64,000 nt of DNA. Source: Flexistipes sp. (GTDB lineage Bacteria > Chrysiogenota > Deferribacteres > Deferribacterales > Flexistipitaceae). The position numbers and the translations under genes are program-made. The notes beneath the pieces were generated by a model that saw nothing but the letters and a program-made list of their open reading frames with translations, was not told where the DNA came from and searched no databases. Below are positions 51,925 through 61,268 of this stretch, piece after piece (position 1 is the stretch's first letter; every line of letters starts with the position of its first letter). The stretch covers positions 1 to 64,000 of the forward strand of contig NZ_JAXKVW010000010.1 of the NCBI RefSeq assembly GCF_036172515.1, in the 5' to 3' direction.

Positions 51925-52398
51925 TTATTCAAAATTTATTTCTACTATTTCATATTCAATTTCCCCGCCGGGGGCGTTTACTACTGTCTCATCACCGACT
52001 TTTTTCCCTACCAACGCCCTTGCAAGGGGGGAAAGGACTGAAATATCACCCTTGGAAATATCGGATTCATCAGGGCCGACAATCCGGTATTCTTTTATTT
52101 CATCGGTTTCGACATTTTCAATTTTAACCGTTGCACCGAATACTACCTTATCACCTTTAAGGTTTTTCGTATCAATGACCTCAAACTTAGACATTTTCGA
52201 TTCAAGTTCAGCAATTTTAGCTTCCAGCATACCCTGGCGGTCTTTTGCCGCATCATATTCCGCATTTTCACTAAGATCGCCGTGGGCTCTCGCTTCTTTT
52301 ATAGCCTCAACAACATCTTTACGCTCTTTCGTCTTAAGTCTTTCAAGTTCTTCCTTTATTTTTTGAAAACCTTCTTTTGTAATAGGAATTCTATCCAT
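51925..52398 (-). CDS. greA: Transcript cleavage factor GreA
   Basis: 157 aa from ATG 52398, with TTGGAGGA upstream; a longer frame to 52449 runs through xseA. N-terminal coiled coil starting PITKEGFQKIKEELERL, the acidic tip in DLSENAEYDAAKDRQG, and the FKBP-like C-terminal domain ending SPLARALVGKKVGDE. It restarts backtracked RNA polymerase. Overlaps the xseA stop by 8 nt. Confidence 0.95.
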   Translation of the reverse strand: MDRIPITKEGFQKIKEELERLKTKERKDVVEAIKEARAHGDLSENAEYDAAKDRQGMLEAKIAELESKMSKFEVIDTKNLKGDKVVFGATVKIENVETDEIKEYRIVGPDESDISKGDISVLSPLARALVGKKVGDETVVNAPGGEIEYEIVEINFE

Positions 52399-53740
52399 TG
52401 GTATCCTCCAAATGTTTTTTACCTGTGACAAAGGCGTTAATATATCCACCTTTCATGCGAATTTCAACCTCATCATCAAGTTTTATCGAGTTTAAAGACT
52501 CAACAACAAATCCCTCTTTATACACCAGAGCATAACCCCTGGAAATAACGTTTTCCGGATTCATTGTTTTCAGTCTTCCGAAAACACCTTTTAAGCGTTC
52601 ATTATCATAGTTTAACCTATTTGTTACACTTCTCAACAGATAATTTTTAAATCTTTCAACTTCACTTCTCTTTTCCCTCACAACATTTGCAGGTTTTTTT
52701 GATGCAAGAAAAACATCGCAGAGTTTTAAACGGCTGTATCCATCCTGCACCTTATTTCTGAGATTGTTTATCATTAATTGTCTGCTTCTTTCCAGTTCAC
52801 TTCGATATAGACTAATCCTGTTATACGGAGAGTTTTTATTCAAAACAGCCATATAGTTGTCTAATTTCTGACTGCGGGAGATAATGACCTGCTCCATATA
52901 TCTTGAAAGACGTTTATAAAATTCCGTTAAATTCTTATTATAATAGATATACCCCTCGGATAAATAGGAAGCTGCTGCAGTCGGTGTTGCAACCCTTAAA
53001 TCAGCGGTAAAATCACAAATGGTAAAATCACGTTGATGACCTATAGCTGAGATCGTTGGAACCTCAATTTTTCTCAACGCTCTGGCGACATTCTCTTCAT
53101 TAAAAACAGCCAAATCTTCCAATGACCCGCCTCCTCTCATCAAAACCAGAGCATCATACTCATCGCCCCGGCTGCCGGCTTTGAGGATATTTTTTTCAAT
53201 CTCACCTGCAGCTGAAGCGCCCTGCACAGTAGTCGGCCAAACATCTATTTCAAAAGCAGCGTTATTACGTTTTGTCGTTATGATGAAATCTCTGATAGCT
53301 GCTCCGGAGGGAGATGTAACAACAGCTATTTTCTTTACAAAAGTAGGAACAGGTTTTTTCAAATCTTCATGGAAAAGACCTTCCTGCTCAAGTTTTTTCT
53401 TGGTTTCCTCAAATTTTTTATAAAACTCCCCTTCGGAGCTGTATTCAATCTTTTTGGCAACAATCTGATAATTCCCGCCTGCTTCAAAAACACTTAAATC
53501 ACCATAAACAGAAACCTTATCGCCGTTTTTTATCGAATAATCCCTGTTCAGCAAATTGTAACGTTTGAAGAATACACATTTGATCTGTGAGCTTTCGTCC
53601 TTAAGAATAAAATACTGATGCCCTGCAGGTGAAATGCTGAAATTGGATACTTCACCTGTAACGATTACAGGGGAGCTAAATGTCTGTTGGATGAGATTTT
53701 TAATTGCTTTTGTTATCTCTGTTACTGTGTAAGTCTTCAT
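52391..53740 (-). CDS. xseA: Exodeoxyribonuclease VII large subunit
   Basis: 449 aa. OB-fold N-terminus (VTEITKAIKNLIQQTF, GEVSNFSISPAGHQYF), catalytic core with VVTSPSGAAIRDFI, LMRGGGSLEDLAVFNEE and PTISAIGHQRDFTICDFTADLRVATPTAA (shown here in two parts of the same block), then a coiled-coil tail and a final beta barrel with ISRGYALVYKEG. It degrades single-stranded DNA with XseB; no xseB is seen in this window. Overlaps ftsB by 41 nt. Confidence 0.94.
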   Translation of the reverse strand: MKTYTVTEITKAIKNLIQQTFSSPVIVTGEVSNFSISPAGHQYFILKDESSQIKCVFFKRYNLLNRDYSIKNGDKVSVYGDLSVFEAGGNYQIVAKKIEYSSEGEFYKKFEETKKKLEQEGLFHEDLKKPVPTFVKKIAVVTSPSGAAIRDFIITTKRNNAAFEIDVWPTTVQGASAAGEIEKNILKAGSRGDEYDALVLMRGGGSLEDLAVFNEENVARALRKIEVPTISAIGHQRDFTICDFTADLRVATPTAAASYLSEGYIYYNKNLTEFYKRLSRYMEQVIISRSQKLDNYMAVLNKNSPYNRISLYRSELERSRQLMINNLRNKVQDGYSRLKLCDVFLASKKPANVVREKRSEVERFKNYLLRSVTNRLNYDNERLKGVFGRLKTMNPENVISRGYALVYKEGFVVESLNSIKLDDEVEIRMKGGYINAFVTGKKHLEDTNG

Positions 53741-54008
53741 TCTTATCCTTCAGAATATACAAATCTTCTCCGGGTTTTTTCATATTAAGTTCCCGTCTGA
53801 TCAATGCTTCCAAATACTCTTCGTCCTGCCTGATAAGCATAAGCTCACGTTCCAGTGACTTTATACTTTCAGTCAGATTATCAACCTTCTGCTGGTACCT
53901 GTTTCTAATTTCGAGCAAATTGTGATATTCGATTATCCCTCTGTTACCAAAGAAAAGATATAACAGCAGGGCAGCCACAAGGCCGAAATATAATATATTA
54001 TGTTTCAT
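53700..54008 (-). CDS. ftsB: FtsB/DivIC-type septum formation initiator
   Basis: 102 aa bitopic protein: a short cytoplasmic start, one membrane helix (about 5-21), a coiled coil (28-75, LTESIKSLERELMLIRQDEEYLEALIRREL), and the family end RRELNMKKPGEDLYILK. It belongs to the divisome FtsB-FtsL-FtsQ subcomplex. The start overlaps the unknown 389-aa gene's stop by 4 nt and its end overlaps xseA. Confidence 0.85.
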   Translation of the reverse strand: MKHNILYFGLVAALLLYLFFGNRGIIEYHNLLEIRNRYQQKVDNLTESIKSLERELMLIRQDEEYLEALIRRELNMKKPGEDLYILKDKNEDLHSNRDNKSN

Positions 54009-55174
54009 TTTTTAGCTCCGGATTTTGTCATGAACAGCCTGAGAGCCTGATTTTTAAGTGCAGAAGGAACTTCGCGCGATTTGGATATTTGCTCAATGTC
54101 TTTTACATAAAGATGATTTATCAGTCTCATACTAATCTCAAGGGGCGTTTTGGGATGCATTACCATCCCCTTTTTTATATCATATTCCTGCATAAAATTT
54201 CTATTTCTTGAAATTTCCCTAATCAGATGCTCCGGCGTAGACTTACTCTTTACAAGTGATTCAATTTCATCTTCAGTAATTCTTGGGTTTTTTAGCACAG
54301 TTAAAGAAATTTGCTTATTGGAATCCTTAAGCAATAGTCCCCGTGCTGATTTATTACCTTTTAGTGCAAGCTTTATTTTTTCAACAGGCTTCATATTTAA
54401 TATTTTCTGATATAGATTTTCTTCTATTTCTTTATTTTCACCTTCAACTCTTTTTTCCACTTCTTTTTTCAGTGTTTCAGGAACTTTCTTCTTTTCCTCT
54501 TCCGTCTCATCCATTTCCTCTGTTTCAACAGCACTTTTCAAAGCTTCATTGAGGCTCAACTCATATTTAATCTGCTTAAGATAAACAAGTGAATCATCCG
54601 GTGTATAAGGATTCATCAAAAGTTCATTAATAATATCCCGGTTATTTTCAAGTATAATTTTCAGATTGGCAATACGAAAAAGCACATCTGAATTTGTGGA
54701 TTTAGCCAGTTGTTTCACAAGAACTTCATTAATTTTACCCTGGGAAATCAGCACGGAAACAAATGCATCATTATTTTTCATCAATCTGGTTAAATATTGT
54801 ATATATTTACCTTCAAAATAAGGGCTCGTTATAATATCTTTTAAAATATCACCCTTAAGCCTGTTTAAAAAATCGTAAAGCTCTTTCAGCTGGTTTCGGT
54901 AATTCCTTAAAACAAGGAAAACCACAACAGGATAATAATCATAGTGAATGGGAATATCGCCGGTCAAAATTGATCTCACCTGATTTTCAGTGGACTTGCC
55001 TGAGTACATTTCTGCGGTAATATTATCCAAAATATGAAACTTCTTAAAAATATGAATATGGGCGGAAAGGTCAGTTTTAAGGGTGAGCATACTTTTTAAA
55101 AGATGCATTTCATCGTCATTCAGATTTTTCTTGTTTTTCAGCTGATTTAACAGCTCCGTATATTCAACAGCCAC
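54005..55174 (-). CDS. Conserved-looking hypothetical, helical-repeat protein
   Basis: 389 aa, soluble, nearly all helical. An N-terminal repeat-like region (1-205), an acidic/basic linker (about 213-250, rich in Glu and Lys), and a C-terminal region of short helix pairs (KIKLALKGNKSARGLLLKDS, SLTVLKNPRITEDEIESL, HPKTPLEISMRLINHL) that resembles proteins of unknown function I associate with delta-proteobacteria and relatives. No enzyme motif is seen. It is coupled to ftsB, so a link to division or envelope is conceivable but not shown. Confidence 0.6.
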   Translation of the reverse strand: MAVEYTELLNQLKNKKNLNDDEMHLLKSMLTLKTDLSAHIHIFKKFHILDNITAEMYSGKSTENQVRSILTGDIPIHYDYYPVVVFLVLRNYRNQLKELYDFLNRLKGDILKDIITSPYFEGKYIQYLTRLMKNNDAFVSVLISQGKINEVLVKQLAKSTNSDVLFRIANLKIILENNRDIINELLMNPYTPDDSLVYLKQIKYELSLNEALKSAVETEEMDETEEEKKKVPETLKKEVEKRVEGENKEIEENLYQKILNMKPVEKIKLALKGNKSARGLLLKDSNKQISLTVLKNPRITEDEIESLVKSKSTPEHLIREISRNRNFMQEYDIKKGMVMHPKTPLEISMRLINHLYVKDIEQISKSREVPSALKNQALRLFMTKSGAKK

Positions 55175-55374
55175 AAATCATACCACCTGATATATTCATA
55201 AACTCACACCTTTGAATAATTCCATGACTCAAAGATCTCATAACTGATTTTAACACGCATCAAAACCTGATTCATATTCTTATCTTTTCCGCTCAACGTA
55301 AAACACACTTATCTTTCATTAGGTTAGATTATGAATAATTTATTCCTTTTGATAAGCAATATCAATGAAAGAGA

Positions 55375-55890
55375 TTATAACAGATTAAGACGCATATTAT
55401 CAAAAAATTTTAACACAAAATCAAGTTTATAGTCAAAAAAAGTCCACGGTAAACTTCGGTATTTCCCTTTTTTTCTGAAAAGCTGCAAGTCAGCATAAAT
55501 ATTAGAGCCTATGTATATACGGTGTGAAAAATTTTTTGTGCTGGCAGCCACAATTTTTTCCAGGGCAACATAACCGGGATCTACATTCAGTAACCTTTTG
55601 CCGTCAACCATAAAAGATCTTTCCAAATCCACTGATGAAATTTTCAGATTCTTTATTTCATCGGGATAAATAAAGAAATCATATCCTGCAAAATATTTTT
55701 TAAGATTTTCACCCATTTCAGGGGTGTAATAGGATGTGTGGTCAAAGGAAAATGTATCACTTTTACAAACCGGATTTCCAAAAAGGGTATCTAAGTGTTT
55801 ATCAGGCTCTTTGATATAATCTTCATTATAAAGTACTGCATTAAAAACGACAACTTTCAGAGGTTTGCGCACCCCCCCTCCATATACCAT
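55375..55890 (-). CDS. DUF4416 family protein
   Basis: 171 aa. The DUF4416 pattern is clear: LFGNPVCKSDTFSFDHTSYY, then EMGENLKKYFAGYDFFI, RLLNVDPGYVALEKIVAAST and SLPWTFFDYK. Function unknown. A GTG at 55872 just after GGAGGGGG is an alternative start. It lies 15 nt after hfq and is followed by a 200-bp spacer in which I see no gene. Confidence 0.78.
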   Translation of the reverse strand: MVYGGGVRKPLKVVVFNAVLYNEDYIKEPDKHLDTLFGNPVCKSDTFSFDHTSYYTPEMGENLKKYFAGYDFFIYPDEIKNLKISSVDLERSFMVDGKRLLNVDPGYVALEKIVAASTKNFSHRIYIGSNIYADLQLFRKKGKYRSLPWTFFDYKLDFVLKFFDNMRLNLL

Positions 55891-55905
55891 TATCCGCCTG
55901 CAAAG

Positions 55906-56130
55906 TTACTCAATTTCAATATCTTCAATCTCAACTGAAGGGGTTATCGTTGATATTGCGTGCTTATAAATCATCTTTTGTGAATCATCTTTTATTATTA
56001 TCACAAAATTATCAAAGCCTTTTACCACGCCCTCAAGCTTAACACCATTAATCAAATAAACGGTCACGGTAATTCTTTTTTTCCTAACATAATTAAGAAA
56101 TACGTCCTGAATATTCACTTTTTTACCCAT
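55906..56130 (-). CDS. hfq: RNA chaperone Hfq
   Basis: 74 aa. The Sm1 motif ([21 protein letters not shown]) and the Sm2 motif YKHAISTI are complete; family Hfq usually has a Lys-His pair there, as here. The N-terminal [14 protein letters not shown] is typical. It forms a hexamer pairing small RNAs with mRNAs. AGGGGATC precedes the ATG. Downstream of miaA, as in many bacteria, across a 206-bp AT-rich gap. Confidence 0.95.
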   Translation of the reverse strand: MGKKVNIQDVFLNYVRKKRITVTVYLINGVKLEGVVKGFDNFVIIIKDDSQKMIYKHAISTITPSVEIEDIEIE

Positions 56131-56336
56131 CAGATCCCCTCACAACATTTTATATCCTTAAAAATAAAGGATTGTTTATCTCTCATTGCTTTAATATTTA
56201 AACATTTCCGGATATTTTTTCAATAAAAAAACATCGCCTGGCTATTAATAATCATAAACTATTAATAAATAACCTTCAATACTTTTTTCTTCACAACCCT
56301 GTAAAATTTTCACATTTATAAAAATTTTATAACTGT

Positions 56337-57260
56337 TTAAAACTGTTGATAATTTTCCGCAATATAATCTTCCAGCTCTTTCATCGCCAATCTGTCCAAT
56401 ACGTCGATATATTTCAGATCCCTCATATGCCTGAACCATGTCAGCTGTCTTTTCGCAAAATTTCTCGTCCGTTTCTTTATTGTTTTTAACAACTCATCAA
56501 AAGATATTTCTCCATCGAGATATCTGACTGTTTCTCTGTATCCTATTGCACAGAACGACTGCATATCGGTCGAATAGCCCAAGTCAAGCAGTTTTTGCAC
56601 CTCTTCAACCCAGCCTCTTTCAAACATTTTATCAACGCGGTTATTAATACGCTCATAAAGTACGCTTCTTTCAGTTGTAAAAACTAAAACGTCGTATTCG
56701 AACTTCGGCGGCTGATGAAAAAGTTCGTGGGAGCGTGTAAAATTCAAACCGCTGAGATCGTAAACTTCCAGAGCCCGGATAATTTTGTTCTTATCATTGG
56801 CGGAAATTCTGGCTGCATAATCCGGATCAATCATTTCAAGTCTTTTGTACAAACTACTTATTCCGCTTTTTTTAATCTCTGTTTGATAATCTTCTCTAAG
56901 CTTGGTATTTTTTCCGGGACCGTTAAAAATACCGTTAATCAGCGTTTCCACATACAAACCGGTTCCTCCGATTATAACAGGGATCTTCCCTCTGTTAATA
57001 ATCTCAGCAATAAGCTGTTGGGCTTTCTGAAAGAAAATTCCGGCGGAATAATGCTCATCGGGATACAAAATGTCAATGAGATGGTGCTTCACTTCGGACA
57101 GCTCTTTTTTGGCAGGTTTTGCCGTACCTATATCCATATATTTATACACCTGGAAGGCATCCGCATTAATTACCTCAACAGGAATCCTCTCTCCCAGCTT
57201 GCTTACAAAGGCTGTTTTTCCGGTGGCTGTTACACCTGTGATTATAGGGATTCTTTTCAT
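56337..57260 (-). CDS. miaA: tRNA dimethylallyltransferase
   Basis: 307 aa. It transfers a dimethylallyl group to A37 of tRNAs reading UNN codons. P-loop GVTATGKTAFVSKLGE, INADAFQVYKYMDIGTAKP, VIIGGTGLYVETLINGI and the late KKRTRNFAKRQLTWFRH are family hallmarks. Its start overlaps the mutL stop by 4 nt. Confidence 0.95.
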   Translation of the reverse strand: MKRIPIITGVTATGKTAFVSKLGERIPVEVINADAFQVYKYMDIGTAKPAKKELSEVKHHLIDILYPDEHYSAGIFFQKAQQLIAEIINRGKIPVIIGGTGLYVETLINGIFNGPGKNTKLREDYQTEIKKSGISSLYKRLEMIDPDYAARISANDKNKIIRALEVYDLSGLNFTRSHELFHQPPKFEYDVLVFTTERSVLYERINNRVDKMFERGWVEEVQKLLDLGYSTDMQSFCAIGYRETVRYLDGEISFDELLKTIKKRTRNFAKRQLTWFRHMRDLKYIDVLDRLAMKELEDYIAENYQQF

Positions 57261-58981
57261 CGGTGAAAGTTTTTGAACAATTCCTCTTTATTCTGTTTTA
57301 CGATAATGGGCCTGCCATGAGGACATGTGAATGGATTTTTTGTCTTTAGCAGCTCATTAACAAGATGACTCATTTCATACCTGCTCAATTTCTCCCCGGC
57401 CTTTATTGCGGATTTACAAGACATTACCACAAGACTGGAATCTTTAAGCCCCTTTCTGCTCAACCGGCTTGTTTCTTCCAGTATAGTCTTTATTTCTGAA
57501 ACCACATCTTTGTTTAAAATTTCCGACGGAAGTTTGTTGAATTTTACTGTTTCTCCGCCAAAGCTCTCAAAATCAAAACCAAAATCACACAATACGTGCT
57601 TATTATTATTCAGTATTTCCAACTCCTCTTCACCCAGATTCATAACCAGTGGTTCTGACAAAACTACGGATGCTGTGTCAACGGAAGACTCCGATTTATA
57701 TTTCTCATATAATATCCGCTCATGGGCAATATGCTGGTCTATCATATAAAAGAAATCGTCAAATTCACATATTATCACAGTATTAAAAAGCTGTCCGATT
57801 ATTCTGAAATCATAACCGTAAACTTCTTCCATATTGTCAGATTCATCTGAGCTGACAGAAGTATCCGCAGCAGTAAGAAAATCTGACACACTTACCTGCT
57901 CCTCAGGGTTATAGCTGTATTGGAAAGATTTTATCCTGTTCTCATCTGTGTCTGATAAATTTGTGTAATTATCAGAATCGTAACTATGCGGAGTTAAAGA
58001 TTCCAGTTTCTCAAGTATACTGTCATATACGAATGAAAAAATCTCTCCGGAATTCAAAAACTTTACAAACAGCTTCGCCGGATGGACATTAACATCCATG
58101 TAACTCGGAGAAATGTCCAACCGAATTGCAGCTAAAGGAAATTTACCCTCCGGAATAAGTCTTTTATAAGCCTGAATTACAGCCTGAGTCAGCATGTTAT
58201 CTTTAATAACCCGTCCGTTCACACTTAATACGATGTTATCTCTGCGAAACTTCTGCACTTCCGGTGTAGATATTACGGCCTCTATCTTTAAGTTTTCATA
58301 TTTGTTTGTCAAATGGACGATTTTTTTTTCTTTGAAAATTTTTCTAGCTCTATCTAACATTGACTCATTCTTCGGGAAAAGAAAGAATTCCTTTTCATCC
58401 ACAATTAAACGCAGAGACAGATGATAATTGGTAAGCATAAAATGGCGGATAAACTTAACAATTTCCCTTTGTTCAGCACTGGATGATTTAAGAAATTTAC
58501 GTCTTGCGGGAAGATTACCGAAAAGATTTTTGACGGTAACAATAGTTCCTTCAATTCCGGCTGCCGGTTTCACCACCGGCTGTCCTCCAAAGCTGCTTTT
58601 AAGCTCCAGACAGTCATGTCCTTTTCTTTTAGAAATAAGGGAAAAATCGCAAACGGAACTTATTGCAGCAAGAGCCTCTCCTCTGAAACCAAATGAAGAA
58701 AGTTCATAGACATCGTTAATATCTCTTATTTTACTGGTGGCAAATCTGTCTATAGTTTTTTCGATATCTTCCGGGAAAATGCCTTTCCCGTCGTCCATAA
58801 CCTTTATTAGATTTAATCCGCCTTCAGCAATCTCAACTGTAATCTTTTCAGCTGAGGCATCAACAGCATTCTCAACAAGCTCTTTAACAACATTTACCGG
58901 TCTTTCTACAACCTCGCCGGCAGCTATTTTGTTGGATACATCCCCGGAGAGCTGAAAAATCTCGCTGCTATTGTTCAGCAA
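57257..58981 (-). CDS. mutL: DNA mismatch repair protein MutL
   Basis: About 574 aa if begun at the TTG at 58981 (GGGGG upstream). The open frame reaches an ATG at 59020, but that part lies inside accA and looks like a read-through of its last codons; the true start is uncertain. GHKL ATPase motifs: NKIAAGEVVERP, MDDGKGI, FGFRGEALAAISSV. The C-terminal metal site DQHIAHERILYE (family DQHAxxE) and CPHGRPI show an endonuclease-type MutL, as in bacteria lacking MutH. Confidence 0.93.
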   Translation of the reverse strand: MLNNSSEIFQLSGDVSNKIAAGEVVERPVNVVKELVENAVDASAEKITVEIAEGGLNLIKVMDDGKGIFPEDIEKTIDRFATSKIRDINDVYELSSFGFRGEALAAISSVCDFSLISKRKGHDCLELKSSFGGQPVVKPAAGIEGTIVTVKNLFGNLPARRKFLKSSSAEQREIVKFIRHFMLTNYHLSLRLIVDEKEFFLFPKNESMLDRARKIFKEKKIVHLTNKYENLKIEAVISTPEVQKFRRDNIVLSVNGRVIKDNMLTQAVIQAYKRLIPEGKFPLAAIRLDISPSYMDVNVHPAKLFVKFLNSGEIFSFVYDSILEKLESLTPHSYDSDNYTNLSDTDENRIKSFQYSYNPEEQVSVSDFLTAADTSVSSDESDNMEEVYGYDFRIIGQLFNTVIICEFDDFFYMIDQHIAHERILYEKYKSESSVDTASVVLSEPLVMNLGEEELEILNNNKHVLCDFGFDFESFGGETVKFNKLPSEILNKDVVSEIKTILEETSRLSRKGLKDSSLVVMSCKSAIKAGEKLSRYEMSHLVNELLKTKNPFTCPHGRPIIVKQNKEELFKNFHR

Positions 58982-59927
58982 ATACCCCCATTGCCATATA
59001 TTTTTCACATCGGTATTCAAACAGTCTTTCAGGCGAAAGCTGTTTGAGTTCTCCCAAATGTTTGATTAAAGCCTGTCTCACATTTTCTGCCGTAGTTATA
59101 TAATCTCTGTGTGCACCACCAAGAGGTTCCTGTATAATTTCATCGATAACATTTAGTTTTTTTAAATCCTGAGCAGTCAGTTTCAAAGCCTCTGCTGCTT
59201 TTCCGGAATAACTCGCGTCCTTCCAAAGTATAGATGCGCACCCTTCAGGACTTATCACGGCGTAAATTGAATGCTCAAACATAAGCACCCGATTTCCCAT
59301 GGCTATACCAAGAGCACCTCCACTGCCCCCTTCACCGGAAATAACAGAAATAAAAGGAACAGTTAGCCCGGCCATCTCTTTTAAGTTCCTGGCGATTGCC
59401 TCTGCCTGTCCTCTCTCTTCAGCACCTATACCGGGGAAAGCTCCGGGTGTATCGATAAAAGATATGATAGGCCGGTTATATTTTTCAGCCATTTCAAAAA
59501 TTCTCAATGCTTTGCGGTAACCTTCCGGATGTGCCATCCCAAAATTTCTGTGTATATTTTCCTTGGTGTTTCTACCTTTCTGATGCCCCACAACAACAAC
59601 CGGTTCTCCTTCAAACTTAGCCATACCGCTAATGATTGCAGGATCATCACGAAAATTTCTGTCTCCGTGAAGTTCTACAAAATCTGTAAAAAGCATTTTA
59701 ATATAATCCAGCAGATAAGGTCTTTGGGGGTGTCTTGCCACCAAAACCTTTTGCGGAGCCGTCAGAGATTTATATATATTGCTTTTAACCTTTTCCAGCT
59801 TCTTTTCCAGGCTGTTAAGCTCATGCTTCATATCCTGATCTGACAGCGATGACATATTTTTCAGTTCATCAATCTTCTTTTCAAGCTCAAAAATAGGTGT
59901 TTCAAATTCCAACGGTTGTACTGCCAT
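58968..59927 (-). CDS. accA: Acetyl-CoA carboxylase carboxyltransferase alpha subunit
   Basis: 319 aa, full length. It transfers carboxyl from biotin to acetyl-CoA with AccD, starting fatty-acid synthesis. PLEFETPIFELEKKIDEL opens the protein; HQKGRNTKENIHRNFGMA, FIDTPGAFPGIGAEERGQ, SVISGEGGSGGALGI and SPEGCASILWKD are diagnostic. accD is not in this window. Confidence 0.96.
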   Translation of the reverse strand: MAVQPLEFETPIFELEKKIDELKNMSSLSDQDMKHELNSLEKKLEKVKSNIYKSLTAPQKVLVARHPQRPYLLDYIKMLFTDFVELHGDRNFRDDPAIISGMAKFEGEPVVVVGHQKGRNTKENIHRNFGMAHPEGYRKALRIFEMAEKYNRPIISFIDTPGAFPGIGAEERGQAEAIARNLKEMAGLTVPFISVISGEGGSGGALGIAMGNRVLMFEHSIYAVISPEGCASILWKDASYSGKAAEALKLTAQDLKKLNVIDEIIQEPLGGAHRDYITTAENVRQALIKHLGELKQLSPERLFEYRCEKYMAMGVFAEQ

Positions 59928-59964
59928 AAATCACCCCGACTTGTTCAAAATAAATGTTACGAGA

Positions 59965-60906
59965 TTAATTGTTGTTTTTAAAAAGCTCAAGCCCTTTATC
60001 CATCAGGTCAGTGTTATAACCCTCAACTTTTCTTCCGTTAAAAAACAGTACCGGCGTTGAGTTTACCCCCATTTTACGGGCAATCTCCTTACCACGGTTA
60101 AGCTTTTGCTGTACCTGCTCAGAATCCAATAATTTCTTAAATCTCTTTTTGTCGCCGCTTTTTTCGGCAAAAGTTTCAATGATTTTATCCTTTGTCATAC
60201 TATCATATTTCCCGCTGTAAAGCTCATCGGAGAAATTTTTACCCATTATTTTACCGGCTTCAAATATTTTCGCATAAATTACTGCCTTATCGTGAATTTT
60301 AAGCGGCATATGTGCTACATAAATTGCCACATCATCCATTCCCTTTACCTTTTCCTTAATATAGTCATGTGCCTTTCTGCAATAGGGACACTGAAAATCG
60401 CTTATATCGACAATGACATTTTTGGCATCCCTGCTTCCGTATATCAGGGAAAGGCCTTTCGTCGGAACATCATATGTATCATAGAGAAAAGCCATATTGG
60501 ATTTTAAACTTTTTCCTTCACTTATGTTAATTACATCAGGGAGAAGATATGTGCCGTTGGTTATTATATAATCCGTGGCTTTTTTGCCTCTCGCTTCGTC
60601 GTTAATGTTTACTTTTACAAAATAAAAACCATCCAGCATTTCCAGCTGTTTCAGTATTTCAACATCCAGTTTGATACCACTCATTCCTCTTTTCTGCAAA
60701 TTTTCACTGAAATTATTCTCAATAGTGTTTTTTAGCTTATCCAATTCAGAGGCATTGGCATTTGCAATGGCAATGCTGGCAAAGAATGCCGCAGCAAGTA
60801 CAATGGTAATCAGTCTCCTTATTTTAAATATTCCAAAGATTTTGGTAAAACGTCCCTCTGATTTGACATAATCATTATTATTTGACCTAACAGTTTTTTG
60901 TGACAT
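59965..60906 (-). CDS. DsbC/G-like periplasmic thiol-disulfide protein
   Basis: 313 aa. A long N-terminal region precedes one hydrophobic helix (about 31-50), followed by ANA, so export by signal peptide or membrane anchoring are both possible. The thioredoxin fold has CPYC in DISDFQCPYCRKAHD and the cis-proline loop STPVLFFNGRKVEGY. The N-terminal part of the mature protein (55-165) resembles the dimerisation domain of disulfide isomerases. Likely disulfide isomerase or reductase. AGAGGAG precedes the ATG; it lies 37 nt before accA. Confidence 0.8.
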   Translation of the reverse strand: MSQKTVRSNNNDYVKSEGRFTKIFGIFKIRRLITIVLAAAFFASIAIANANASELDKLKNTIENNFSENLQKRGMSGIKLDVEILKQLEMLDGFYFVKVNINDEARGKKATDYIITNGTYLLPDVINISEGKSLKSNMAFLYDTYDVPTKGLSLIYGSRDAKNVIVDISDFQCPYCRKAHDYIKEKVKGMDDVAIYVAHMPLKIHDKAVIYAKIFEAGKIMGKNFSDELYSGKYDSMTKDKIIETFAEKSGDKKRFKKLLDSEQVQQKLNRGKEIARKMGVNSTPVLFFNGRKVEGYNTDLMDKGLELFKNNN

Positions 60907-61268
60907 AAAAACTCCTCTTTTTGTTTTTTATTAAGATAGCAATTATAATCATTAGTTCAGCAACTATTTATGATTATTTAAAAAAAATTACAACCTTTAA
61001 CTCAAGTTTCGCACTTCGTTTTGTCATTGCGAAACCCTGTGGAAACAGGGTTGTGGCAATCTCAAAACAAGAAAAGTAGAGAGATTGCTTCGTCGTTTTC
61101 ACTCCTCGCAAAGACGTGAAAACAGTGTAAGTGCGAAGCTTGAATCTTTAATATTATCATAACTTACCGGATTTGCAAAGAAATTCATTTGCGTGCTTGT
61201 AAGTAACAAATAATGCGTAATTAATGATGGGTGTGAAGTGGTTTCAATGTTCAAAATCAAAAACTATT
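60907..61268. other. Gene-free spacer containing MITE-like copy 3
   Basis: The left 90 bp are AT-rich and should contain the dsbC-like promoter. The centre is the MITE-like element. The right 123 bp to the tadA stop show no gene and no strong terminator. Confidence 0.6.
61003..61142. mobile_element. MITE-like palindromic element, copy 3
   Basis: Ends CAAGTTTCGCACTT (61003-61016) and AAGTGCGAAGCTTG (61129-61142) bound 140 bp. Reversed, it is colinear with copy 2: GAGTGAAAACGACGAAGC and then GAGATTGCCAC occur in the same order. Where copy 2 has its right-hand hairpin this copy has AACCCTGT/ACAGGGTT (61032-61051). CTTTAA occurs just outside both ends and may be a short target duplication. Confidence 0.78.
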
